This document shows positions 45,229 to 55,003 of a DNA stretch of 64,000 bases, one piece after another. How positions within the stretch are numbered: position 1 is the stretch's first letter; every line of letters starts with the position of its first letter. The notes under the pieces were generated by a model. The model was not told where the DNA came from and ran no database searches. It saw only the letters and a program-made list of their open reading frames with translations. This DNA is from a bacterium. GTDB taxonomy: Bacteria; Planctomycetota; Planctomycetia; Kolteriales; Kolteriaceae. A program made the translations under genes and the position numbers. The stretch spans positions 212,783-276,782 of the forward strand of contig JAIELF010000011.1 in the NCBI GenBank assembly GCA_019753235.1, read 5' to 3'.

Positions 45229-46667
45229 CCGAGAGTTCCTTTTCGTGTCGGAAAAATGTACTCGGCCAACCAAGCCAGTAAGCGAACCGTGGGCTCGGCT
45301 TGAAGCGACGGAACCAGCGATTGCGCAGGGGAAAGACCCAAAACGCTTCCCGCAGCAATGTAACCTCCGCGGACCGCTCCTTCCATCGTGGCGGGCCAAC
45401 CGGTTTGCACGTAGTCCCCCGCTAAGACCAAGCCTGCCGTCGAAGAGTCACTGCTCGGTCGATCTCGATCGACACCAGGAAGAACAGAGAAAGTCGCTCT
45501 TCGTTCCGTCACAACGCGATGATGCTTGAGTGTTGCCGACCGGGCCAGCGGAAGGAGTTCTTCGGTCTCGGCCCGCACGATGGAGAGAACCTCCTCCGCA
45601 CCGCGAGCCGAGAGGTCGCGCGAAGCGCTGATGACGGCTTGTACATAGCCTTCGTTCCCCGCCGGTCGACGAAACAACCACTGCACCTGTCGGCCAACAA
45701 CAACCAGATGCGGATATGTCATCACGGGTCGATCGTACCAAAGATGAACGCTAGTGATGGGGCTCGATTCGAGTCGCTCGATTCCCTCGAAACGATCGTC
45801 CTGTCTCCGATTTTCCTCGGGAATCAGCGACGCGACATGGTGCGGCGCGACCGCTAGGATCACGTTCTTCGCCGAGATCGTTTCGCCCGTTCGCAGCGAT
45901 ACGCCGGCAACGCGCGCGTTCTCAAAAACAACGCGGGCCACGTTCGTCTGTGTGCGAAGATCGACACCCCGCGACCTTAGCGACGCTTCCAACACGGGCC
46001 CGTAGAACTCGCTGAGAGGGGTTCTCGGGATCTCGACGCGAAATGCTCGCCCGCGCGCCAGGAAGCCTTCGACGAAGACTTGCCGAGCATAGTGCAGGTC
46101 AATGCGATCGATCGATTCGTTGAGGGCGCTTGTCAGAACGAGCCCCCAAAAGCGTTCGATCGTGTCATCCTGTTGACCCTTCGCGCGAAGCCAAGCAAGG
46201 AACGATTCGCCCGGCGTGTCCGCCGACCGAGCCAATAGCGCGATCATCCCTCGCGCGACCTGAATCTTCTGGCCGAGACGGAGGAATCGGAGAAAAAGAA
46301 AGCTCGGGGCCAGATGGAGCGGTGCGGGGAGCGGGGCGGCCGACATTCGGCTTACGTGCCCTTGTTCATCGAGAAAGTAGAGAATGCGGTGGATCTCGAT
46401 TTGGTCGCTGATTCCAACCCGATCGCAGAAGTCGGCAAGATTGGTGCAGCAACCCATGCTGACATGCTGACAGTTATCCACGAGTTCTTGCGTGGAGGGA
46501 TCGAGAAAAGAACTTGCTCGACCTCCCAGTTGGCGTCGGCTTTCGAGCAGAGTTACCGCTTTGCCTGCCTCGGCAAGTTTAAGGGCGGCAGCCAACCCCG
46601 CCAGGCCCGCCCCGACCACCACCGTTCGATCATGATCGGCCGCCGACTCGGCGCGGGACAGGGTCAC
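45225..46667 (-). CDS. hpnE: Hydroxysqualene dehydroxylase HpnE
   Basis: A 480-aa FAD-dependent amine-oxidase-type enzyme. The dinucleotide fold is TVVVGAGLAGLAAALKLAE (about 14-32), with LLESRRQLGGRASSF (about 39-53) after it. NCQHVSMGCCTNLADF (about 65-80) and the C-terminal FAD motif VLAGDYVQTGWPATMEGAVR (about 430-449) are typical. It reduces hydroxysqualene to squalene, the third step of the HpnCDE route. The GTG start at 46667 overlaps the hpnD stop (GTGA); the frame is open to 47210 but that region is hpnD in another frame. Confidence 0.92.
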   Translation of the reverse strand: MTLSRAESAADHDRTVVVGAGLAGLAAALKLAEAGKAVTLLESRRQLGGRASSFLDPSTQELVDNCQHVSMGCCTNLADFCDRVGISDQIEIHRILYFLDEQGHVSRMSAAPLPAPLHLAPSFLFLRFLRLGQKIQVARGMIALLARSADTPGESFLAWLRAKGQQDDTIERFWGLVLTSALNESIDRIDLHYARQVFVEGFLARGRAFRVEIPRTPLSEFYGPVLEASLRSRGVDLRTQTNVARVVFENARVAGVSLRTGETISAKNVILAVAPHHVASLIPEENRRQDDRFEGIERLESSPITSVHLWYDRPVMTYPHLVVVGRQVQWLFRRPAGNEGYVQAVISASRDLSARGAEEVLSIVRAETEELLPLARSATLKHHRVVTERRATFSVLPGVDRDRPSSDSSTAGLVLAGDYVQTGWPATMEGAVRGGYIAAGSVLGLSPAQSLVPSLQAEPTVRLLAWLAEYIFPTRKGTLG

Positions 46668-47608
46668 GGCCGAGCCACGGCCGGGATCGGCATCGAACGC
46701 CCGAGGTAGCGGATGGGCAATGCCTGCAAGACGCAGCCGATCTTTTGCGACGTGGGAAGAGAGAGTCGGCGTTCGAGAATCCCCATCGGACGCTTGGCGA
46801 TCGCTTCGAGCAATCCCCCGTAGACGCCGTACATCACGGACAAAATCGCCCGCCCCGTCGGAGGCAAATAGGTCGCCAGCTCGAGCGATGTTCGATAATA
46901 TCCGCGAGCTCGGTCGATCTCGAAGGCGACAAGGTTTTCGAGCTGGGGTGTCGGCCGACGGGCGGCAATCATCCCTTCGGTGACGCCGAAACGATCGAGA
47001 TCCTCTTGAGGCAGATAGATTCGGTTTCGGCCATAATCCTCGACCAAGTCCCGAAGAACATTGGTGAGTTGAAAGGCAATGCCACATGCCACGGCAGGCT
47101 GGGCCGCCCGCGGATCGGACGCTCCCCAGATAGGTAAACAGGCCAAACCCACCGCCGACGCGACTCGATAACAGTAGCCATACAAATCCTGAAAAGTCGC
47201 GTATCGGCATGTATCCAGATCGCTGGTGACGCCGTCAATCACTTCGTGCAATCGTTCGACCGGGATGGCGTACTGACGAATCGTGTCGACCAGCGCCATC
47301 CACCAGAGATCCGGGGGCATTCGGCCGGCGAGCGCTTCCTCTAATTGACACCGCCAATCGCGCAGCGCCTGTCGCCGCTGTTCAATCGGAGCGACACTGT
47401 CGCCAATATCATCGGTGCCGCGCATGAAGGCATATAGCGCACACATGGCCGACCGCTTGGGTCGAGGAAGAACCATGAACGAGTAGTAAAAATTGCGAGC
47501 CGTCTGCTGTGCGAGTTGCCGACATTGCCGGTACGAAAGTGCCAAGCGATCGTTGCCGACGTCGTTCCCTTGACCGAAGGTGTCGGCAATCGGTCGGGGA
47601 GAATTCAT
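46664..47608 (-). CDS. hpnD: Presqualene diphosphate synthase HpnD
   Basis: A 314-aa squalene/phytoene synthase-fold enzyme. The first Asp-rich motif is in YAFMRGTDDIGDS (about 60-72), and the second region is LTNVLRDLVEDYGRNRIYLP (about 181-200). It condenses two farnesyl diphosphates to presqualene diphosphate. AAGGA lies 7 nt before the ATG. The next gene (hpnE) overlaps it by 4 nt; hpnC lies 119 bp upstream on the same strand. Confidence 0.93.
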   Translation of the reverse strand: MNSPRPIADTFGQGNDVGNDRLALSYRQCRQLAQQTARNFYYSFMVLPRPKRSAMCALYAFMRGTDDIGDSVAPIEQRRQALRDWRCQLEEALAGRMPPDLWWMALVDTIRQYAIPVERLHEVIDGVTSDLDTCRYATFQDLYGYCYRVASAVGLACLPIWGASDPRAAQPAVACGIAFQLTNVLRDLVEDYGRNRIYLPQEDLDRFGVTEGMIAARRPTPQLENLVAFEIDRARGYYRTSLELATYLPPTGRAILSVMYGVYGGLLEAIAKRPMGILERRLSLPTSQKIGCVLQALPIRYLGRSMPIPAVARP

Positions 47609-47727
47609 CGAGCAGTCCTTGGAATCCGTGTTCGATATCGAGGTCGTCCACCGGAGTGGCCCTTCGTTACCGGCTTATCGCCTGCGTAAAGAAGGAAAGA
47701 GATCCTTCGGGCCAGCGAGAAAAGAGG

Positions 47728-48672
47728 TCAAAAGCCGGCCGTATAGGCGATCGCTCGACCGACGACGCCCGCTCGGTCCCACCGGTTCAGTCGAGGCCTA
47801 GCCGAGAGCACATTATAGTTTTCTTTTCGAATTCGGCGAAGAATGCCTCGGCCTCCCTCGGCAAACATCGCCGTCATGATCGAGAATCGTCCGCGTAGTC
47901 GCCGGGCAAGTGGAAGCCCTTCCACCAACCATTCATCTGCTTCATCGACCAGTTCGCGAAGCAACTCCTTCCAAGTTGATGGATCGGTCGGCTCGGCCAT
48001 GGATTGTTCGGTCAATCGATGCTTTTGAAGTCGATCCGCAGGAATGTAGATTCGCCCCTTGTCGAGATAGTCGACGCGTACGTCCTGCCAAAAGTTCGCC
48101 AGTTGGAGCCCCGTGCAGATCGCGTCCGAAAGAGGAATGTTGTCAGGCGTGGCCGACGACAAGAGATAGAGAACCAATCGCCCCACGGGATTGGCGCTCC
48201 ATTGACAATACCCGAGGAGTTCGTCCATCGACGCGTATCGCTTGACCGTTTGGTCCTGACGAAAAGCAGCCAGCAGATGCAGAAACGGCTCGGCAGGAAT
48301 ATGGAACTCTTCGACGGTGGGGCGCAGGGCGATCATTACCGGATGGGTCGGCAAGCCATCGTAAACTTTGCGAAGTTCTTCCTCCCACCAGTCGAGCAAC
48401 TCGAGTGATTGGTCTTGATGAGGGATCTCGTCACCCAGATCGTCGGCCCATCGACAATACGCATAGACCGCGGCAAAATGCGGGCGTAGCCGAGCCGGGA
48501 CGGCGAAACTTAAAACCGGGAAGTTCTCTTCATGCTCGCGCGCAAAACGTTCGCAATAAGCCCGCGCCTCGGCCAGCGGGACCGGTGGGCGGACCCCAGG
48601 TCCCCAGGCCTGCAGGTGAGAGGCGAAATTGTATCGGCCCCCGCTTGGCACCGGATGATTCTCCTTTTGCAT
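47728..48672 (-). CDS. hpnC: Hydroxysqualene synthase HpnC
   Basis: A 314-aa paralogue of HpnD. Motif 1 is YAYCRWADDLGDEI (about 72-85), and motif 2 is LANFWQDVRVDYLDKGRIYI (about 188-207). It converts presqualene diphosphate to hydroxysqualene. The ATG at 48672 (MQKENHPV) is used; an in-frame codon at 48729 adds 19 unconserved residues. The order hpnC-hpnD-hpnE on one strand gives a complete farnesyl-PP to squalene route; no squalene-hopene cyclase is in the window. The divergent gene at 48809 shares the 136-bp promoter region. Confidence 0.93.
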   Translation of the reverse strand: MQKENHPVPSGGRYNFASHLQAWGPGVRPPVPLAEARAYCERFAREHEENFPVLSFAVPARLRPHFAAVYAYCRWADDLGDEIPHQDQSLELLDWWEEELRKVYDGLPTHPVMIALRPTVEEFHIPAEPFLHLLAAFRQDQTVKRYASMDELLGYCQWSANPVGRLVLYLLSSATPDNIPLSDAICTGLQLANFWQDVRVDYLDKGRIYIPADRLQKHRLTEQSMAEPTDPSTWKELLRELVDEADEWLVEGLPLARRLRGRFSIMTAMFAEGGRGILRRIRKENYNVLSARPRLNRWDRAGVVGRAIAYTAGF

Positions 48673-48808
48673 GCGATCACGGTGGCAATCGTCTCGCTTT
48701 GCGGTCCTGGATTGCTCGGTCCCGGCCATCTGCGAGCGTTATAATGACAGAGATGCCGATTCGGACAAACTTCATCCACGGACACAACAGAGAGGAGTTT
48801 TCTTCGCG

Positions 48809-51800
48809 ATGGTCGGGAAACCGAAAGGGGCAAAAGGAGAGGGACCGGACCATCGCCGATTCCTTGAGACGCGCCTTCAGCGAGCCGGTCAGCGGGTTCG
48901 CGGGGCCGACATTGCTACGGGCGTCGCGCTGATCTTTGTGATTTGTGTCTGCTGCCTGCTGGTTGCGGTTGTTGCCGACCAATTGCTGGAGCTTTCGGTT
49001 TGGATTCGATTGACCCTGTGGATGGGGGCATTCCTGGCGAGCGGCGCGGTGGCGGCTTGGTGGATTGCTCGGCCGATGATGAGTTCGGTCAACACGCTTT
49101 ACACCGCGAAGAGTATCGAGTCGGCCAAGCCTGGCATTAAGAACAGTTTTCTCAATTGGGCCGAGCTATCGCGAAACTCGACTGATGTTCCGGGCGTCAT
49201 CATGAAGACGATCGAGACCCGGGCGGCTCAAGACATCGCGCGCATTAAGATCGAAGATGCGATTCAGCCTCGCTTGGTTTTGCCCGCTCTTTACGCCATG
49301 GCTGCCGTCGTCGTTCTTTTTTGTCTCTACACTCGGCTCACTAGCAAAGATCTGTTCACGTCGTTTCAGCGAGTTCTTTTGCCGCTTGCGGATGTCCGCC
49401 CGCCGACATCAACGCACCTTCGCATCACGTTCGATCCAGGGGAAAAGGTCGGCTCAGAGCCGGCTCCTTTGCCGGCAGGGGCATCGGTCACGATCAAGGC
49501 GGCCATGGTGCGAGGAAAGCCTTCCTCGATCATCGCGTACGTTCGAACCGAAGGGACCGAGTACGATGAACCCCATGAACTTTCGCCCACCAGCGTTTCC
49601 AGTGAGTTTGTTTTGACGCTTCCTAAAAGGCAAAAGTCTTTTGATGTGACGGTGGTGGCGGATGACTTTCGAAGCCGATCTTACCGTGTGCCGGTCACCT
49701 CGGCACCGATGATCACCGACTGGCTGCTGACGTATACTCCGCCTGCGTACACGCAAGAGGAAGTCTTCACGAGCCCCAAGCCCGATATCGACGGGCTCGA
49801 AGGGACGAAGGTTCGGATCGAAGCAACATCGAACTTACCGCTTCGGCCCACGGGGGCGCTGATCGAGTTGCCTCCACGGACCGTTGATTTGAAGCTGGCC
49901 GACGGTTCCGATCGAAAACTGGTTGGAGAAATCACGCTTGAGAAGGATGGAACGTATCGCCTGAAGTTTCAGGATGCTCAGGGCCGAACGCCGGAGTTCA
50001 GGCCGATCCATTCCGTTCGTGTTCGAGCGGACCAGCCGCCCCGAGTCGAATTTGTCACTCCTGCCGAGGTCGAGATCGATTGGCCTGTTGACCGGCCCCT
50101 TCCTTTGCGGGCGAAGATCACGGACGATTTCGGTCTTCGCCGGGCTCGTCTGATCGTTGAAAAGAACCCCTCGCCGGAACCGACCGTTGACGTCGAGAAG
50201 GGTGGGCCAGGCCAATCGCTTGGCCGAGCGATTGCGTGGGAAGAGAACCTGACACCCGAGCGGCTTGGCTCGAAGGTCGGCGACATTTTTGAGTATTGGA
50301 TCGAGGCGAGTGACTCGAAGTTGCCCATCTCCAATGAGGTCTCTACTCGATCGCAGCGCCGCCGATTGAAGATGGTCGCGCCGCCCGAATCAAAAGAAAA
50401 CCAATCGACCGAGCCAGCAGGAAAGAATCAAGAGAAGGATCAGCAGCTGGCCCAGGCGAACGACTCCCAAGAGAAAAGGGAAGCGAACACACCGGGCGAA
50501 TCCTCCTCTTCGACAGAAGGGCCCGAGGGATCCGCTTCCCCACCGCGCGACGAGATCGCCCAGAACGAAACCAAATCGAAGAGCGCCGATTCGTCCAATG
50601 CCAACACCGCCGGAGCCCCCAGCAGCAGCGGCAAAAGCGACCCGCAGGGTAAGGATGACCTGACGGAGAGTCCAGAATCGAACAAGGATGGCGCGACGAA
50701 CAAAGAGGGGGCGTCGGCAGGGGAGGATCAATCGGGCGAGAAAGATGCTGGCCTTCGGGATGAAGATCGACAAGCGATGGAGAAATTAGAGAAGTACTTC
50801 GAAAAGAACCGATCCTCTGCTGACAACAAGAACGCGTCCGAGTCGCCAAAGAATTCGTCCTCCTCGAATTCCAACGAGGATAAGTCGAAGCAGATCAATC
50901 CGACAGAATCGAACGAGGGACAAGAACAATCCTCCTCGTCCAAGGGCGATGGCAAGAGCCAGCAGGGCTCGACCTCCGAAGGTTCTTCGTCACCTGGTGC
51001 CGATTCGAAAACGGAATCTCCAAGCGAAGCGAACCGAGGAGAGCCGCGACAGACGAAGTCCTCTTCGGATCAACAGGCCAAACCGAAGGGCGCCGGCCAG
51101 GCCAGCCAGGAGGAGGGCTCTTCCTCTAACGAGGAGAAGTCGCCGAAGCCAGGCGAGGCGGGTTCATCCGAATCATCGACCAGCAAGGATTCCGCCGGCG
51201 CCAAAACCGAATCGAAGGAAGGGGATAAAGAGTCCCCATCCTCCGCGGATGGATCGCCCAAACCGGAAGGGGGCGGAGATTCAAACACGCCTCGTTCGTC
51301 GAAACAGGGTAACGACAACGCGAGTGCGGCCCCGCAAGGGAATAGCGATGGCTCGGCCAGCCAGTCCGAAAGTGGAACTCCCCAATCGGGTGGCCAAGGA
51401 GAGCCGACACCTGGTCAGGATGGTCAACCCGATTCGAAAAGTACATCCTCCCGCCCCGGCGAATCTTCCAAAGAGCTCTCGTCGTCATCGGGCGAAGGTC
51501 AAGAGTCCTCGAACTCGCCGGGCACGAAGCCTCAAGAGCAAGCAAAACAGTCGGACGAGTCCGAGGGGGGTAGTGCACCAAGCAAGGGAGATGAACAAAA
51601 GGGGAAGGGGAAAGCGTCGGACTCATCTCCCGGAAAAGGATCCGAATCAGGAGAGGATGGCAAGAGCGGGAAGGGGAGTTCAGAACAGAATCAGCCTGGT
51701 TCATCAAAGTCTGGCAGCGAATCGGAGTCGTCCGAATCGTCGGCACCGAATAAAGAGGGGGGCAACATGATCGCCGGCAGCAAGCCCGGCCAACAGAACG

Positions 51801-52261
51801 GCAGCGATCCGAAATCGGCCGGCACCAGCGACCAGATCAATGACAATCTCGGAGAGAAGCCCGAGCTGTCCGACAAGAAAAAATCGAACCTCGTCCTGAG
51901 AGAGTTGGCGGACAAAATCAAAAATAAAAAGATCGACCCCAACTTGCTTAAGGAGATGGGTTGGACCGAAGAGGATGCGAAGAAGTTCTATGACCGAATG
52001 GAGTCGTCCAACGGAGCCAACGACAAGACCGATCCCCTCTCGGCCGCCCGGCGAAAAGGTTTCGGCGAGGGGACCGATCTTCGTCAGAGCAGCGGTCGGT
52101 CGGCCGGCAAGGCAAACGATCAACAGCAGGATCTTTTCTCTGGTCGACGGACACCCCCCCCTCCCGAGGTTCGAAAGCAATACGAAGCCTACATGAAGAG
52201 TCTCTCGGCCGAGGGGCCTTCGCCCGCGCCCAATGGCGAGAGTAAGCCGGCCAACCCGTAA
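48809..52261 (+). CDS. Large membrane protein with very long Ser/Glu/Lys/Gly-rich region
   Basis: The 1150-aa protein starts at the ATG at 48809 (AGAGGAG about 11 nt upstream). Three hydrophobic helices (about 35-60, 67-88 and 150-172) precede a beta-rich extracytoplasmic region (about 190-510), with segments such as LTYTPPAYTQEEVFTSPKPD and ADQPPRVEFVTPAEVEIDWP. Residues about 521-1010 are almost entirely Ser, Glu, Lys, Gly, Asp, Asn, Pro and Gln, predicted disordered. A C-terminal module (LVLRELADKIKNKKIDPNLL, then MGWTEEDAKKFYDRM) follows. The layout resembles DUF4175-like proteins seen beside MoxR/BatA-type genes, although none is adjacent here. Function unknown; an envelope scaffold role is a guess. 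Confidence 0.75.
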   Translation: MVGKPKGAKGEGPDHRRFLETRLQRAGQRVRGADIATGVALIFVICVCCLLVAVVADQLLELSVWIRLTLWMGAFLASGAVAAWWIARPMMSSVNTLYTAKSIESAKPGIKNSFLNWAELSRNSTDVPGVIMKTIETRAAQDIARIKIEDAIQPRLVLPALYAMAAVVVLFCLYTRLTSKDLFTSFQRVLLPLADVRPPTSTHLRITFDPGEKVGSEPAPLPAGASVTIKAAMVRGKPSSIIAYVRTEGTEYDEPHELSPTSVSSEFVLTLPKRQKSFDVTVVADDFRSRSYRVPVTSAPMITDWLLTYTPPAYTQEEVFTSPKPDIDGLEGTKVRIEATSNLPLRPTGALIELPPRTVDLKLADGSDRKLVGEITLEKDGTYRLKFQDAQGRTPEFRPIHSVRVRADQPPRVEFVTPAEVEIDWPVDRPLPLRAKITDDFGLRRARLIVEKNPSPEPTVDVEKGGPGQSLGRAIAWEENLTPERLGSKVGDIFEYWIEASDSKLPISNEVSTRSQRRRLKMVAPPESKENQSTEPAGKNQEKDQQLAQANDSQEKREANTPGESSSSTEGPEGSASPPRDEIAQNETKSKSADSSNANTAGAPSSSGKSDPQGKDDLTESPESNKDGATNKEGASAGEDQSGEKDAGLRDEDRQAMEKLEKYFEKNRSSADNKNASESPKNSSSSNSNEDKSKQINPTESNEGQEQSSSSKGDGKSQQGSTSEGSSSPGADSKTESPSEANRGEPRQTKSSSDQQAKPKGAGQASQEEGSSSNEEKSPKPGEAGSSESSTSKDSAGAKTESKEGDKESPSSADGSPKPEGGGDSNTPRSSKQGNDNASAAPQGNSDGSASQSESGTPQSGGQGEPTPGQDGQPDSKSTSSRPGESSKELSSSSGEGQESSNSPGTKPQEQAKQSDESEGGSAPSKGDEQKGKGKASDSSPGKGSESGEDGKSGKGSSEQNQPGSSKSGSESESSESSAPNKEGGNMIAGSKPGQQNGSDPKSAGTSDQINDNLGEKPELSDKKKSNLVLRELADKIKNKKIDPNLLKEMGWTEEDAKKFYDRMESSNGANDKTDPLSAARRKGFGEGTDLRQSSGRSAGKANDQQQDLFSGRRTPPPPEVRKQYEAYMKSLSAEGPSPAPNGESKPANP

Positions 52262-52286
52262 CATCCCCAGGAGTCTGTTCCGCACG

Positions 52287-53945
52287 ATGACCCCTTTGGA
52301 CCCCCCGCGATACCTGGCGTCGTTTCACCCCAAAGAGGTAAGTCACCGATTCTGCGATGTCTTGGTGCTGGGAGCGGGGCTTGCGGGCTTGCGGGCGGCG
52401 CTCGCCGTCGAGTCGACTCAAAGCGTCCTGGTCGTCACGAAGTCCTCCCTGCAGCAAAGCAACAGTCAATGGGCTCAAGGCGGGATCGCCGCCGTCTGGA
52501 ACACCCAAGAGGATACGTTTGAATCGCATACCGATGACACGCTCATTGCGGGGCAAGGGCTGTGCAATCAACTCGTTGTCGACCACGTCATTCATGAAGC
52601 CCCGAAACGGGTGCAAGAGCTGATCGATTGGGGTGCCAACTTCGATATGTCCGCCAACGGGCAGGTTGCGCTCACGCGAGAAGGGGGACATCGCTTCAGT
52701 CGAATCTTACACGCGCTCGGCGATGCCACCGGTCGAGAGATCATGCGAACGGTGATCCACCGAGCGACCCAGTTCCCCAACATTCGGCTGATTGAAAACA
52801 CGTTCACGGCAGATCTCTTAACGCATGAAGGACGCTGTGTGGGGGCGATGACCTGGTCCGAAGGGACGGGTCTCCAACTCATCTGGGCAAAGGAAACGAT
52901 TCTCGCGACGGGGGGCTGCGGCGCGCTCTATCGCGAAACCACCAATCCCGCGGTAGCCACGGGGGACGGCCTTGCCATCGCCTTTCGCGCCGGCGCCCAA
53001 TTACAAGACATGGAGTTCATCCAGTTTCATCCGACGGTTCTCTACGTGGCCGGCTCGGCACGCCATCTCATCAGCGAAGCGGTTCGAGGCGAAGGAGCCT
53101 ACCTGCGCGATTGTCGTGGCGAGCGATTCATGCCCTTTTACGATTCGCGAGCAGAATTGGCCCCGCGCGATGTCGTCGCGCAGGCAATCGTTCGGCAAAT
53201 GGAGAAGACCAAACACCCTTGTGTCTATCTCGATCAGCGAGATCTCGATCCCGACCGCGTCAAAGAGCGGTTTCCCGGCATCGCGGAAGCATGTGCGAAG
53301 TTCGGAATCGATTTTGCTCGCGACTTAATTCCCGTGCGACCCGGAGCACACTACATGATCGGCGGAGCTACCACCGATCTGCGCGGGGCGACAACCTTGC
53401 CGGGCCTCTGGGCCGCGGGCGAAGTGGCGGCCACCGGTTTGCACGGCGCCAATCGACTTGCTTCCAACAGCTTGCTTGAAGCGCTCGTGTTCGGCGAATC
53501 GGCAGGTCGATTGGCCAGTCAGAACGTGCAGGATAAACCAGTCAGCTATCAAATCATTCCCGTCGCCCATCGTCGGCCGGCCCGCCGTGGCGTTGAGATC
53601 GACGTCGGCGATATCCGGAACTCACTTCAAAGTGTGATGTTTCGTCAGGTTGGCATTGAACGCGATGGCGAAGGGCTGGATGCGGCTGCCCAACAGGTCG
53701 AGTTCTGGTCCCAATACGTGCAAGCGATCGAATTCGATCAACCCGCCGGCTGGGAATTGCAGAACATGCTCACCGTCGCGGGGGTGATGATTCGGTCGGC
53801 CAAGGAGCGAACGGAATCGCGGGGGACGCACTACCGCGTTGACTTTCCGCTGCAGGATGAAGTTCATTGGAAGTGCCACCTCGCTCCGATTCGTGGTGAA
53901 CATCACATCAAGAGAATCCCGCTGGCCAACGGTTTGTTACCGTGA
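52287..53945 (+). CDS. nadB: L-aspartate oxidase
   Basis: A 552-aa FAD enzyme of the succinate dehydrogenase/fumarate reductase flavoprotein superfamily. FAD-binding CDVLVLGAGLAGLRAALAVE (about 23-42), SNSQWAQGGIAAVW (about 62), REGGHRFSRILHALGDATGR (about 131-150), HPTVLY (about 249), RPGAHYMIGGATTDLRGATT (about 351-370) and GLHGANRLASNSLLEALVFG (about 386-405) all match. It oxidises L-aspartate to iminoaspartate for NAD synthesis with NadA; nadA and nadC are not in the window. The ATG at 52287 is the family N-terminus, with an AGGAG rather far (about 15 nt) upstream. Confidence 0.95.
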   Translation: MTPLDPPRYLASFHPKEVSHRFCDVLVLGAGLAGLRAALAVESTQSVLVVTKSSLQQSNSQWAQGGIAAVWNTQEDTFESHTDDTLIAGQGLCNQLVVDHVIHEAPKRVQELIDWGANFDMSANGQVALTREGGHRFSRILHALGDATGREIMRTVIHRATQFPNIRLIENTFTADLLTHEGRCVGAMTWSEGTGLQLIWAKETILATGGCGALYRETTNPAVATGDGLAIAFRAGAQLQDMEFIQFHPTVLYVAGSARHLISEAVRGEGAYLRDCRGERFMPFYDSRAELAPRDVVAQAIVRQMEKTKHPCVYLDQRDLDPDRVKERFPGIAEACAKFGIDFARDLIPVRPGAHYMIGGATTDLRGATTLPGLWAAGEVAATGLHGANRLASNSLLEALVFGESAGRLASQNVQDKPVSYQIIPVAHRRPARRGVEIDVGDIRNSLQSVMFRQVGIERDGEGLDAAAQQVEFWSQYVQAIEFDQPAGWELQNMLTVAGVMIRSAKERTESRGTHYRVDFPLQDEVHWKCHLAPIRGEHHIKRIPLANGLLP

Positions 53946-54012
53946 GGCATATACTGTTTCTCGATAACCGAATGAATCATGGGCTCGAATCGAACCGGGG
54001 AGGGGGGCGCGG

Positions 54013-54990
54013 ATGAAGGCGATCGAAGTGCAGGGAGTCGGCGGGCCAGAGACGCTGCAGTTGATAGAAGTGCCGACACCGGTCCCGGGGCCTGACGATG
54101 TCCTGATCGAGGTCGAGTCGGCAGGGCTTAATTATGCCGACATCATGATGCGGCGAGGGCTCTATCTGGGAGGCCCCAAGCCTCCTTTCATTCCGGGCTT
54201 CGAAGCGGCGGGCCATATCGCCGCCGTCGGCGAAAAGGTCTTGCATCTGGCCGTGGGTCAACGCGTGGTGGCCATGACCGGGATCGGCAGCTACGCGCAA
54301 TTTGTCTGTGTCCCCGCCTCGCGAGTCATCCCACTTCCCGACACGGTTTCGTTCGATGAGGGAGCTGCCTTCCCGGCACAGTATCTCACCGCGTACTTCT
54401 GTTTGCACGATTGCGGACGATTGGCCGCTGGCCAGATCGTGCTGATCCACGCAGCAGCAGGCGGTGTCGGAACCGCGGCAATCCAACTCGCGAAGATCGC
54501 GGGCGCGACAGTTATTGCCACCGCGTCGAGCGAGGAAAAGCTGGCGGTTTGTCAAAAGCTCGGAGCGGATCATCTGGTGAACTACCGCACGACGGATTTC
54601 CTTGACGTTGCCAAGGAGGTCTCGCGAGGCAAGGGGATCGACGTCGTCCTCGAATCGGTGGGCGGTGAAGTCTATGAAAAGAGTCAGCAGGCTCTGGGAA
54701 CGATGGGTCGACTCGTCGTGTTTGGTTGTGCAAGCGGCGTCGCGGGTCGAACCGATCCTATCGATCTCCTGTTTCGCAACAAAAGCATCGTCGGTTTTCA
54801 TCTCGGTCGCTACACCGCCGATCGCGAAGCGATGACCAGGGCAACGTCGGCGATGTTTCCTGCTTGGCATGCCGGCAAGTTAAAGCCCGTCGTCGGTCGA
54901 ACGTTTCCGCTGAATCAAGCAGCGGGCGCTCAGAACTGGATTACGGATCGTCGATCGATCGGGAAAGTAATATTACGGCCAAAGGAATAG
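54013..54990 (+). CDS. NADPH:quinone reductase-like MDR-superfamily oxidoreductase
   Basis: A 325-aa zinc-independent medium-chain dehydrogenase/reductase. GroES-like N-terminal domain with AGLNYADIMMRRGLY (about 38-52) and GFEAAGHIAAVG (about 63); Rossmann part with LIHAAAGGVGTAAIQLAKIA (about 146-165). No zinc-binding Cys cluster is present, as in quinone reductases. Likely reduces quinones or activated alkenes with NADPH. Same strand as nadB, 67 bp downstream; convergent with the epimerase gene. Confidence 0.9.
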   Translation: MKAIEVQGVGGPETLQLIEVPTPVPGPDDVLIEVESAGLNYADIMMRRGLYLGGPKPPFIPGFEAAGHIAAVGEKVLHLAVGQRVVAMTGIGSYAQFVCVPASRVIPLPDTVSFDEGAAFPAQYLTAYFCLHDCGRLAAGQIVLIHAAAGGVGTAAIQLAKIAGATVIATASSEEKLAVCQKLGADHLVNYRTTDFLDVAKEVSRGKGIDVVLESVGGEVYEKSQQALGTMGRLVVFGCASGVAGRTDPIDLLFRNKSIVGFHLGRYTADREAMTRATSAMFPAWHAGKLKPVVGRTFPLNQAAGAQNWITDRRSIGKVILRPKE

Positions 54991-55003
54991 CGAGATCGGC
55001 CGA

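Noticed and set aside
46668..47210. N-terminal extension of hpnE
   Set aside because: It lies wholly inside hpnD in a different frame and is not conserved-looking.
50949..51770. 273-codon Arg/Pro-rich frame
   Set aside because: It is an out-of-frame reading of the Ser/Glu/Lys-rich region of the 48809-52261 gene, where skewed composition removes stop codons.
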